Assembly (NCBI GenBank): GCA_945788675.1
Contig: CALZMY010000186.1
Coordinates: 1 to 26,639 of the forward strand
Source of the DNA: an uncultured Gammaproteobacteria bacterium
GTDB lineage: Bacteria > Pseudomonadota > Gammaproteobacteria > SZUA-140
DNA length: 26,639 bases
Direction: 5' to 3'
The translations under genes were made by a program, and so were the position numbers. The notes below the pieces were generated by a model, which had not been told where the DNA came from, did no database searches, and saw only the letters and a list, made by a program, of their open reading frames with translations. Position 1 is the stretch's first letter. Each line of letters starts with the position of its first letter. Positions 7,387-14,320 of this stretch are shown here, piece by piece.

Positions 7387-8394
7387 ATGTCGAGTTTCAG
7401 TAATCTATTAATCCCAGCGGTATTGTTTTTTGCGCTTGGGGTAATCGCCAGGGTTATTAAATCTGATCTGCGTTTCCCCCCTGATTTAGCTAAGGTCTTG
7501 TCGATCTACCTTCTTATGGCCATTGGGCTGCATGGTGGGTACGAATTAGGCAAGGCTGATCTTGCTACAGCAATGAATGCTATTTTCTGGGCGTTGATCC
7601 TGGGATTTAGTATGCCCATCATCGGTTATCTTACGCTGGTGGTGACGCGCAAGGTCAGCCCGATGGACGCAGCAGCGATCTCTGCACATTATGGCTCTGT
7701 CAGTGCTGGAACCTTTCTGACTGCGATCGCCTTTCTGGATAACAGTCAGGTAACATATGAGTCATACCCGCTGATTATGCTGGCAGTCATGGAATCGCCA
7801 GCCATTATTGTTGGCCTGTTACTCGCTGCAATGGCTCGTAAGCAGTTGGCAGCTAAAAACCCGAAGCCTGCTGACCTCGATGATGATAACGGTGGTACAA
7901 AATTTAGCAGCCTGTTGCATGAGGCATTTACCAACGGTAGTGTGGTGGTGCTGATTGGTTCCATGGTGATTGGCGCTATCTCGCAGCCATCTGGTATTGA
8001 GAAGCTTAAGCCGTTTATCGATGATATTTTTATGGGTGCGCTGTGTCTCTTTCTTTTTGAAATGGGAATGGAGGCGGCGCGACGTATTAAGGAGTTCAAA
8101 AAGGTTGGCCCGGTTCTGGCGATCTTTGGCGTGGTTATGCCGATCATCGGTGGTGTAGTGGGAGCGCTTGTTGGCGTGATGGTGCTTGATTTCAGTGTGG
8201 GTGGTGCAACGCTGGTGGCTGTGCTGGGAGCCAGTGCCTCTTATATTGCCGTGCCTCCCGCAATGCGGCTGGCAGTGCCCGAGGCAAATCCATCGTTCTA
8301 TTTAACACTATCGCTCGGTATCACCTTTCCTTTTAACGTATTGGTGGGCATACCGCTCTATTACTGGTTTGTTCAGTATCTGGTTGGCACCTAA
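7387..8394 (+). CDS. sbtA: SbtA: sodium-dependent bicarbonate transporter
   Basis: This 335-residue polytopic membrane protein belongs to the SbtA family (PF05982). It has two inverted five-helix halves, about ten segments in all, separated by a hydrophilic linker near residues 155-180 (rich in Asp, then GGTKFSSLL). Conserved SbtA features include AISAHYGSVSAGTFLTAIAFL in the first half and GASASYIAVPPAMRLAVPEANPSFYLTLSLGITFPFNVL in the second. SbtA imports bicarbonate with Na+ at high affinity. ATG 7387 has AAGGA seven bases upstream. The 205-base leader separates it from the dab operon, so it probably has its own promoter. The sbtB gene follows after 28 bases, as in cyanobacteria. Confidence 0.95.
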   Translation: MSSFSNLLIPAVLFFALGVIARVIKSDLRFPPDLAKVLSIYLLMAIGLHGGYELGKADLATAMNAIFWALILGFSMPIIGYLTLVVTRKVSPMDAAAISAHYGSVSAGTFLTAIAFLDNSQVTYESYPLIMLAVMESPAIIVGLLLAAMARKQLAAKNPKPADLDDDNGGTKFSSLLHEAFTNGSVVVLIGSMVIGAISQPSGIEKLKPFIDDIFMGALCLFLFEMGMEAARRIKEFKKVGPVLAIFGVVMPIIGGVVGALVGVMVLDFSVGGATLVAVLGASASYIAVPPAMRLAVPEANPSFYLTLSLGITFPFNVLVGIPLYYWFVQYLVGT

Positions 8395-8422
8395 CATTTA
8401 ATCAATAGTTGAGAGCGTAACT

Positions 8423-8743
8423 ATGGCTAATTTATACCCGCACAAGCTAGTTAACATTATCAGTCTGGATGTACTGCAGGACAAACTCGCAGAGATGTTT
8501 CGCCGGCATGGCGTGAGTGGTTACACCATCATTCGTGTGCGCGGTGAAGGTGGTTCAGGTGAGGTCGCAGGCACATTGGACTTTGAAGCAAATATCATGG
8601 TGAAGGTGATTGTGCCTGAAGAGAAGCTTCAGCGCCTGTTAGATGGTCTACAGCGTCAGATCGATAAGGGGTATCACCTGACGATCTTCGTATCCGATGT
8701 GGAGGTGATCTCACCTGAAAAATTCTCAACTCCTTTTAAATAA
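8423..8743 (+). CDS. sbtB: SbtB: PII-like regulator of SbtA
   Basis: A 106-residue PII-superfamily protein begins 28 bases after sbtA. It shows the beta-alpha-beta core (LVNIISLDVLQDKLAEMF, then GVSGYTIIRV), a T-loop region (GEGGSGEVAGTLDFEA), IMVKVIVPEEKLQRLLDGL and a final VSDVEVISPEKF. In cyanobacteria SbtB is a trimer that binds cAMP, AMP or ADP and locks SbtA closed when bicarbonate or energy state makes import unwanted. The redox-sensitive C-terminal CGxxGC loop found in some cyanobacterial SbtB is absent; the protein contains no Cys. It is a different paralog from the CPII protein at 6855, so two PII-like switches serve the same locus. Confidence 0.9.
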   Translation: MANLYPHKLVNIISLDVLQDKLAEMFRRHGVSGYTIIRVRGEGGSGEVAGTLDFEANIMVKVIVPEEKLQRLLDGLQRQIDKGYHLTIFVSDVEVISPEKFSTPFK

Positions 8744-8819
8744 CAATGGGGTACAGGGGCTTTTTTTCGTGATAGCGGTTAGGGTTATATAGTATTAACA
8801 GATCGTCGGTGAATTAGGT

Positions 8820-9902
8820 ATGCTTAGCGCTTCGATAGAGAAGAGTGAGCAGAAAAGACCCAAGATGAGTAACAATGATCGAGAGCTCCATTCCGTGGGA
8901 GAGATGCCGGATCAGTTGATCAGACATCTTACGCTACGTCAGTTGCAGATTTTTGAGGCGATTGTCCGTCTGGGGAGCTATACCAAGGCGGCAGAAGAGC
9001 TATTTTTAACGCAGCCCACCGTGTCGATGCAGATTAAAAAGATGACGGAGACTATCGGCATGCCTTTGTTCGAGCAGGTGGAGCGCAAGCACCGCCCGAC
9101 CGAAGTGGGGGAGGAGCTCTACCGCGCTAGTAAAGCTGTGTTTGATATCTTAAGCGACCTGGAGTCCTCCATTGCAGGGTATAAGGGGCTCAAGCGAGGG
9201 CGTTTGCGGCTGGCAGTAATGACTACGGCAAAATACTTCGCCCCCGAAATGCTAGGCGATTTCTGCAAAGTATATCCTGAGGTCGATGTTTCCCTTAAGG
9301 TAACCAACAGAGATCGAGTTGTGGAACGCATTAATCGGGGGGAGGATGATATCTATGTGCTGGGCCGGATGCCTGAGAACTCCGGTCTGGTTTCCATCCC
9401 ATTTGCACCTAACCCGATGGTGGTCGTTGCCAGCAAAGATCATCCTCTTACACGTGAGCGGAATATTACCCTGGAACGTTTGGCGCAAGAGCCGTTGATT
9501 TTGCGGGAGCCGGGTTCCGGGATTCGTGATACCTCTATGCGTCTGTTTCGTGAGCGGAACCTTCAGCCCAAAGTACGTATGGAGCTGGGGAGTAATGAGG
9601 CGATAAAGCATGCTGTTTTGGGGGGGTTGGGGGTTTCTCTGCTGTCATTACATACCCTTACTTTGGAGGGGGCAACCGGGCCGGTAGATCTTCTGGATGT
9701 TGAAGGTTTTCCGATTATGCGCCAGTGGTATCTAGTTTACCCGCAGGAGCGCGAGCTATCGCTGATCGCCAAGACGTTCCTTGAGTTCGTTCAACATAAG
9801 GGGCCGGAAATTCAAGCCCACATGGAGAAGCTGCTGGCCGATTTTGACCTTATTCATCAGGATCGCTGGCGCAGCCTGGGTGTTAGTGACAACAAGCGTT
9901 GA
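8820..9902 (+). CDS. LysR-family transcription regulator, CbbR/CmpR-like
   Basis: The protein has 360 residues in the open frame. The N-terminal helix-turn-helix is clear: LTLRQLQIFEAIVRLGSYTKAAEELFLTQPTVSMQIKKM at about residues 37-75. A substrate-binding domain follows, starting GRLRLAVMTTAKYFAPEMLG and with EPGSGIRDTSM. This matches CbbR/CmpR/CcmR regulators, which sense Calvin-cycle metabolites or NADPH and control Rubisco and carbon-uptake genes. It lies just behind sbtAB in the same direction and likely controls this locus. The start is uncertain: ATG 8820 has only a close TTAGG, while ATG at 8865 or 8901 would remove a polar leader of 15 or 27 residues that most relatives lack. An interrupted dyad GTTA-N8-TAAC (8784-8799) just upstream could be an autoregulatory site. 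Confidence 0.9.
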   Translation: MLSASIEKSEQKRPKMSNNDRELHSVGEMPDQLIRHLTLRQLQIFEAIVRLGSYTKAAEELFLTQPTVSMQIKKMTETIGMPLFEQVERKHRPTEVGEELYRASKAVFDILSDLESSIAGYKGLKRGRLRLAVMTTAKYFAPEMLGDFCKVYPEVDVSLKVTNRDRVVERINRGEDDIYVLGRMPENSGLVSIPFAPNPMVVVASKDHPLTRERNITLERLAQEPLILREPGSGIRDTSMRLFRERNLQPKVRMELGSNEAIKHAVLGGLGVSLLSLHTLTLEGATGPVDLLDVEGFPIMRQWYLVYPQERELSLIAKTFLEFVQHKGPEIQAHMEKLLADFDLIHQDRWRSLGVSDNKR

Positions 9903-9970
9903 GTTTCGTTTACGCTCAGTGGCGCGTGTCATAGCAGCCTAAGCGCCGAAATCTCTATTCCCGATACGCT

Positions 9971-10531
9971 TTAGGCCACCGAATGAAATAACTGTTCGGT
10001 CTTGCGTACCATGCGGTATAGTGATCGCATGTTGTTGTAATGGCTAACGCGAGACAACGGGATCCATGCGACCTGGTGAGATTCGCTATTGCCCGGAATG
10101 GGCAGGCGATCATCAATTTCCAGCAGGAAGCGAATATCAAAGTGTTCGTGGCGATCATCGTGAGGGCTGGGGTAGATCGTATGGATGTCTACATCAAAGA
10201 TAGCATCACTTAATAAGGTGATATTTGACACATCGATACCGCTTTCTTCGGCTGTCTCTTTCAACACAACCTGCAATATATCAGGGTCGCCATCGGCATG
10301 CCCGCCGGGCTGGAACCAGCGATCCAGTTTACGGTGATGCAACATCAAGGTATGGGTACGTGCGGGATTTAGCACCCAGGCTGAGCCGGTAACATGGCCA
10401 TGGGCCAGGTGGCGATCGAAACAGTTCTGGTGGGCGTAAATAAAACGCAATGTGCGATCCACCATCGCCGCTTCTTCCATAAACGCTGTTCGATAGCTGA
10501 GCAGGTGCTGGATTAGGTTTTCTCTATGCAT
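9971..10531 (-). CDS. NUDIX hydrolase
   Basis: The product has 186 residues counted from ATG 10531. The NUDIX box is recognisable as PGGHADGDPDILQVVLKETAEESGI, with the REUxEExGU core reading KETAEESGI (Lys for Arg), and Pro at the place of the first box Glu. NUDIX enzymes cleave nucleoside diphosphates linked to another group; the substrate here cannot be named. The frame extends back to a TTG at 10555, but the degenerate second copy at 11368-11830 also begins MHR..L, which supports ATG 10531. It lies convergent to the LysR gene and divergent from csoS1D. Relatives of this length carry an N-terminal helical region before the box, seen here in residues 1-45. Confidence 0.85.
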   Translation of the reverse strand: MHRENLIQHLLSYRTAFMEEAAMVDRTLRFIYAHQNCFDRHLAHGHVTGSAWVLNPARTHTLMLHHRKLDRWFQPGGHADGDPDILQVVLKETAEESGIDVSNITLLSDAIFDVDIHTIYPSPHDDRHEHFDIRFLLEIDDRLPIPGNSESHQVAWIPLSRVSHYNNMRSLYRMVRKTEQLFHSVA

Positions 10532-10603
10532 GGCGAGGGGGCTGTATAGCGTCAAAGTCGTAAGGTATAAATTAACATGAACTAACTTGGGTTCGTCATT
10601 GGT

Positions 10604-10633
10604 TTACTCTATGGACGGTATCGATAAGAGTAA
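10604..10633. promoter_or_regulatory. Inverted repeat in the nudix/csoS1D divergent region
   Basis: TTACTCT (10604-10610) and AGAGTAA (10627-10633) form a perfect seven-base inverted repeat with 16 bases between. It lies 118 bases before csoS1D and 73 bases before the NUDIX gene, in the only promoter space available to both. It could be an operator. No matched -35/-10 pair is convincing. Confidence 0.3.
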
Positions 10634-10750
10634 TGAAGGTTGTATCTACATTCGTGTTCTAATGACCCACATTTATCCAGCCTGGATAGCGCCGTCGCAT
10701 GCTGGCTAAGTGCATGGAATTAATCAATAAAGAGTTGGATTGTTTTAAGC

Positions 10751-11371
10751 ATGATTAAACTGCGGACCTACATTTTCATCGACTCCCTGCAACCGCAGCT
10801 CGCCGTTTATCTCGGCACGGTGTCGCAGGGATTTTTGCCTGTGCCAGGGGATGCATGTCTGTGGCTGGAGGTCGAGCCAGGCATGGCGATTCATCGCCTC
10901 ACTGATATTTCACTCAAGGCGACTCGGGTCCATCTCGGACAGCAGGTCGTCGAGCGTGCTTTTGGTTCTATGGTGTTCCATCATCGTGATCAAAGCGATG
11001 TTATTGAGGCGGGTCGTGCCATCTTGCATCGCCTCGGAACGACCGAGAACAGTCGGCATAAGGCTCGCATTGCCTGGAGCGAGGTTGTACGCGCCATCTC
11101 TCCCGATCACGCCGTATTGATTAATCGTCAGGATCGCAAGGGTTCGATGATTTTGCCGGGACAGAGCATGTTTATTCTGGAAACTGAACCGGCCGGGTAT
11201 ATTGTTTACGCCGCCAATGAGGCTGAAAAGGCTGCCAACATCACCCTGGTAGATTGCCGCGCGGTCGGTGCCTTTGGTCGCCTGATAATGGCAGGCAAAG
11301 AGGCTGACGTTGATGCGGCGGCGCATGCGGCGGTCGATGCATTGCACAACCTTTCGGGGCAGGATCATTAA
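10751..11371 (+). CDS. csoS1D: CsoS1D: tandem-BMC carboxysome shell protein with gated pore
   Basis: This 206-residue protein has two fused BMC domains (about 3-105 and 106-203). It reads very like cyanobacterial CsoS1D: RTYIFIDSLQPQLAVYLGTV, GFLPVPGD, QQVVERAFGSMVFHHRDQS in the first half and PDHAVLINRQ, SMFILETEPAGYI, AANEAEKAANITLV and VGAFGRL in the second. CsoS1D makes pseudohexameric trimers that stack face to face and have a large central pore opened or closed by a conserved Glu-Arg pair; here that pair is E68-R69. The long N-terminal extension of Prochlorococcus CsoS1D is missing. It is a minor shell part thought to admit larger metabolites such as RuBP. The gene stands alone, some distance after the LysR gene, between two NUDIX copies on the opposite strand. 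Confidence 0.94.
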   Translation: MIKLRTYIFIDSLQPQLAVYLGTVSQGFLPVPGDACLWLEVEPGMAIHRLTDISLKATRVHLGQQVVERAFGSMVFHHRDQSDVIEAGRAILHRLGTTENSRHKARIAWSEVVRAISPDHAVLINRQDRKGSMILPGQSMFILETEPAGYIVYAANEAEKAANITLVDCRAVGAFGRLIMAGKEADVDAAAHAAVDALHNLSGQDH

Positions 11372-11830
11372 CAGGTTTGAATGAAAAAAGTGCGAGAGAA
11401 GGACTCTCGTCTGGGCGGGGTTTGACAGCATGTGCGGTAGAGCAGAGAAATTATACTGCCAGGCAGCGTGTTTTCTGTAGTAGCCTGAATATCGACATCG
11501 AAAATGGCATCGCTCTTTAGCCTGATATTTTCCGCGGCGACGACGGTTTCCTCCGTGGCCTCGTTCATGACTACACGCAGCTTGTCAGGGCTGCTACCCG
11601 CATGTTCACCAGGATGCAACCAGAGATCGAGCTTGCGGTGATGCAGCATCAGAACGCGGCTGTGTGACGGGTTGACTATCCAGGTAGACGCCGACAGGTG
11701 ACCAGGTAACAGGCTACGAAGCAGTTTCATGCTGCAAGATGAACTGACGTGTACGTACAACCATGGCCGCCACTTCGAGGTGCCTGATTTGGTAATGCCC
11801 GAGCATTTGCATAAGTAGTTGTCGATGCAT
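11368..11830 (-). pseudogene. Degenerate second NUDIX hydrolase copy, frameshifted
   Basis: The minus strand encodes a broken paralog of the NUDIX gene at 9971-10531. From ATG 11830 the frame reads MHRQLLMQML, then AAMVVRTRQFILQHETAS and stops at TAG (11716-11714). The match continues in another frame as LLPGHLSASTWIVNP, then RVLMLHHRKLDLWLHPG and DAIFDVDIQ. These align stretch by stretch with MHRENLIQHLL, AAMVDRTLRFIYAHQ, GSAWVLNP, LMLHHRKLDRWFQPGG and DAIFDVDIH of the intact gene. The NUDIX box is also lost (NEATEETVV, without the Gly). After about 11490 similarity fades and the frame ends overlapping the csoS1D stop. This looks like a decaying tandem duplicate; csoS1D lies between the two copies. 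Confidence 0.82.
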
Positions 11831-11933
11831 GGTGCTTATTCGTATGTCATCTTATCTGACTGTAATGGGCTATAGAATACAGCAATCGCCGTTGTCATTT
11901 TATTGAAGCGGAGAGGGTACGGGTTCGAAGTTA

Positions 11934-12479
11934 ATGCTGACCCTTGCCTACGAAAAAACACCGCCACATCAACGGCTCGGCACCTTGATTCATGAGGCGT
12001 CACATGGCAGTCGTATTACTGCCACGGCCGACATTGTCTATCTTCGTAGTTGGGTCGGTATGGTGGTGCGTGGCCAGGTCGCACTGATGAATGCGGACAG
12101 TTATAAAAAAGCGGCCCTGCTTGCGCAGGGAAAAGGAGATGCGCTCAAACCACTCAAGGGCGGTGGAGAACATCAGGCACATCTCGAACAATTACTGGGT
12201 TGGGTCGATTTCCGCATCTCACAGGCGCGCAGTATGGCCAGTCGCCTACGTCAACGTGCTGCCTTTCGACAGGATCAGGCAGACGGCGCACCACATTTAC
12301 AGTCATTTAGATCTGTCGCACAGGATGAGCCCGATCTTTACAGACTGTCAACGGTATTGAAACTTCCGTGGCAAGAGGGCCGTGACCCCGCATCAAATTC
12401 ACGCTTTGATAAGTATCGAAACTATGAAATTAAGAACATAAACCATCGATCTGATGGATATGTTTGTCAACGCTTATAG
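11934..12479 (+). CDS. Aspzincin-like (M35 / lysine-specific metallo-endopeptidase-like) protein, probably N-terminally truncated
   Basis: The 181-residue frame contains HEASH (residues 20-24) followed by TADIVY (about 31-36) and ALMNADSY (about 50-57). This is the HExxH + (G)TxDxxY + NADSY pattern of aspzincin zinc peptidases, in which two His and the Asp bind zinc and Glu is catalytic. Known members are secreted or effector-domain peptidases. Only about 19 residues precede the HExxH, whereas the family normally has a longer upstream part. The same frame upstream is closed by TGA at 11904-11906, and ATG 11934 has no visible Shine-Dalgarno. The C-terminal half after residue 85 is not recognised. 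It may be a remnant of a larger gene; the zone also holds a NUDIX pseudogene. Confidence 0.45.
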   Translation: MLTLAYEKTPPHQRLGTLIHEASHGSRITATADIVYLRSWVGMVVRGQVALMNADSYKKAALLAQGKGDALKPLKGGGEHQAHLEQLLGWVDFRISQARSMASRLRQRAAFRQDQADGAPHLQSFRSVAQDEPDLYRLSTVLKLPWQEGRDPASNSRFDKYRNYEIKNINHRSDGYVCQRL

Positions 12480-12771
12480 TGTCGCATTGGGTTATCTGGA
12501 TCTCATCAATGAGCTGGAAATTATAGAGAGTGAGGCTGCGGGCCTGATTTACGGGGCTAAATTGCAGGTGACGAGTGGTTGTCTGGCCAAGATGAACAAT
12601 GAAAAGATGGGAGAATATCTTGCTTTTCAGATTGGACAATGTCTACCAATCCCAGATCATTGGAAAAGTGCATTTCACACGTTGATGAGTGAACTGTCTA
12701 CGAAGCGGATTGCAGAAGAGGGCAAGGGACTTGAGGCGCTTGAAGCCATTTTATCAGGGCCGTTGAAATGA
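12454..12771 (+). CDS. Unrecognised small protein overlapping the aspzincin-like frame
   Basis: A 105-residue frame begins inside the last 26 bases of the preceding one, in a different phase. The product is soluble, mostly helical in appearance (GYLDLINELEIIESEAAGLIYGAKL, and a C-terminal ELSTKRIAEEGKGLEALEAIL), with two Cys. No family was recognised. No clear ribosome site is visible before ATG 12454 or ATG 12460. It could be a partner or continuation of the aspzincin-like gene after a frameshift, or an independent small gene. It ends 25 bases before the convergent Cys-rich gene. Confidence 0.4.
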   Translation: MDMFVNAYSVALGYLDLINELEIIESEAAGLIYGAKLQVTSGCLAKMNNEKMGEYLAFQIGQCLPIPDHWKSAFHTLMSELSTKRIAEEGKGLEALEAILSGPLK

Positions 12772-12795
12772 GCCAGATACAGATTATTCCATTTC

Positions 12796-13227
12796 TTACT
12801 GAGCACCTTTGTTCATTGGGGCATCGGCCAAATAGGGCGCGAGTGCTTCGCTCTTTTCGCCGCGTATTAACTTGAGTAGTTCATTGCGAGCATCGTTCTG
12901 ATTAAATCCTTTTTCGCTTAGAAACTCGAGCACATAACTGAAATTTTCTCTGCGTCGGATACCAGCTTCTGAGGTGTCACGACGATCGCCAAATTCGCCC
13001 TTTAGCGTTGAACCACAGGAGCACTGGCGGGTTATTTCAAGATAGGGCGTGCCTTTTTCATCGACGCATTGATTGAGTGCGCCAGATGAAACTTGTTTAT
13101 TATCACTGGTTATATTGACAAAGTCATTGATGCTTTCAAATTTCTGCCCACATCCTTCACATACGCATGGGAAGGCGGAGTGGGCCAGTGCCTGTAATCC
13201 CTGAGACAGTTTGCTATGATTAGTCAT
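12796..13227 (-). CDS. Hypothetical Cys-rich, probably zinc-binding protein
   Basis: This 143-residue soluble protein was not assigned to a family. Cys residues are grouped as CVCEGC (C21, C23, C26), C54 and CSC (C69, C71). This resembles a split zinc-ribbon or other metal site in the N-terminal half, and all six Cys fall in the first 71 residues. The second half is charged and helical (RRRENFSYVLEFLSEKGF, then NDARNELLKLIRGEKSEALAPYLAD), like a small protein-binding or regulatory domain. The start ATG 13227 has AGGAG-like purines upstream on the minus strand (ACCAGGAGAAAAC). Promoter space up to 13450 is shared with the divergent DUF1456 gene. Reading quality and the good ribosome site support a real gene. 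Confidence 0.65.
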   Translation of the reverse strand: MTNHSKLSQGLQALAHSAFPCVCEGCGQKFESINDFVNITSDNKQVSSGALNQCVDEKGTPYLEITRQCSCGSTLKGEFGDRRDTSEAGIRRRENFSYVLEFLSEKGFNQNDARNELLKLIRGEKSEALAPYLADAPMNKGAQ

Positions 13228-13450
13228 GTTTTCTCCTGGTGCGTTGCATGAATCGCTTTCTTTAAGTTGAGCAATAAAAGTTTTGCATGTTTGTCAGATA
13301 ATCGGCAGGTTGTACAAAAAAATTAGCTTAAAAATTGTCTTATAGAGATCGATTGATCTGTAATAAAGCTGATAAAATCCATCCCAGACGCTCCGGTAAC
13401 GAGATAGCAAGTTGCTACCATTTAACAGTAGTTTAGAGCAGGGAATATTT

Positions 13451-13915
13451 GTGACCAATAACGATGTTTTACGCCGTATTCGCTATGCCTTTGATTTTAA
13501 CGATTCAAAAATGATTGCCATATTTGCTCAGGCAGGTCATGACGTCACGCGGGAACAGGTGAGTGACTGGTTGAAAGGTGATGATGATCCTGCATTTAAG
13601 GAATGCAATGATGTTCAGATGGCGATTTTTCTCAATGGTTTGATCAATGACCGACGTGGGAAAAGAGAAGGTGAACAGCCAGCACCCGAGAAGCGTTTAA
13701 ATAACAATATAATTTTCAGAAAATTGAAAATCGCCTTAGATCTGAAGGCGGAAGATATCCTGAAAATTATCGGATTGACAAAGGTGAGTATCGGTAAGCA
13801 CGAATTGAGTGCGTTCTTTCGTAAATCAGATCATAAAAATTACCGTGAATGTCAGGATCAGGTTCTGCGTAATTTTTTAAATGGTTTGCAAATCAAATAT
13901 CGACCTAAGACTTAA
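13451..13915 (+). CDS. DUF1456 family protein (YehS-like)
   Basis: The 154-residue product consists of two similar halves of about 68 residues. The first begins TNNDVLRRIRYAFDFND and holds SDWLKGDDDPAFKECND; the second begins NNNIIFRKLKIALDLK and holds FFRKSDHKNYRECQDQVLRNFLNGL. This is the tandem repeat of the DUF1456 family (E. coli YehS), helical and of unknown function. The start is GTG 13451: family members begin with this MTNND.. segment, and GGGA at 13441-13444 is correctly spaced. An in-frame ATG at 13412 would add 13 residues without support. It is convergent with the RRM gene, 26 bases away. Confidence 0.88.
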   Translation: MTNNDVLRRIRYAFDFNDSKMIAIFAQAGHDVTREQVSDWLKGDDDPAFKECNDVQMAIFLNGLINDRRGKREGEQPAPEKRLNNNIIFRKLKIALDLKAEDILKIIGLTKVSIGKHELSAFFRKSDHKNYRECQDQVLRNFLNGLQIKYRPKT

Positions 13916-13941
13916 GGAATCTCTGATTAATTCTGGGGCGT

Positions 13942-14223
13942 TTAATCCCCTGGGGCCGCATCATCGTTGTTCTTTATATCTGGTTTTTTTTCGGCTTTTT
14001 TTACGCGAATTTTACTACCGTCAAGGTCCTTTCCATTAAGTGTTTTGATCGCGGCTTTTGCCTCACCTTGTTTGGGCATCTCAATAAAGCCAAACCCTTT
14101 GGAGCTACCAGTCTCTTTGTCCATCACCAGCGTGCAGGATTGAACTGTCCCGTGCGCTGCGAATAGGGTTCTAAGTGCTTCTTCTGTCGTGGTGCGGGCG
14201 AGATTGCGTATGAGTAGTTTCAT
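13942..14223 (-). CDS. RRM-domain RNA-binding protein
   Basis: The 93 residues hold one RNA recognition motif (residues 1-75) and a short charged tail. RNP2 is LLIRNL (3-8) and RNP1 is KGFGFIEM, both with the aromatic positions needed to stack on RNA bases. Single-RRM proteins with a flexible tail are common in cyanobacteria and proteobacteria, where they bind single-stranded RNA and are often induced by cold or stress. The tail KKAEKKPDIKNNDDAAPGD is shorter than the Gly-rich tails of cyanobacterial Rbp proteins. No partner is suggested by the neighbours. The upstream minus-strand leader has no strong Shine-Dalgarno. Confidence 0.9.
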   Translation of the reverse strand: MKLLIRNLARTTTEEALRTLFAAHGTVQSCTLVMDKETGSSKGFGFIEMPKQGEAKAAIKTLNGKDLDGSKIRVKKAEKKPDIKNNDDAAPGD

Positions 14224-14320
14224 TGGGTTACCGATTTAATATGAGGCGTCGTTACTATACAGCTTATTAACCAGGAAGGGAGTTGTAATACCCTTTGGAC
14301 GGGGCTGATCATAGGTCTCG

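Noticed and set aside
8744..8775. GGGGTACAGGGGC followed by seven T after sbtB, tested as a terminator.
   Set aside because: The G-runs have no complementary C-runs, so no stem can form; the T-run alone is not enough.
10910..11431. Minus-strand frame of 173 codons opposite csoS1D.
   Set aside because: The plus-strand CsoS1D match is very strong over its whole length; the antisense frame has no recognisable domain.
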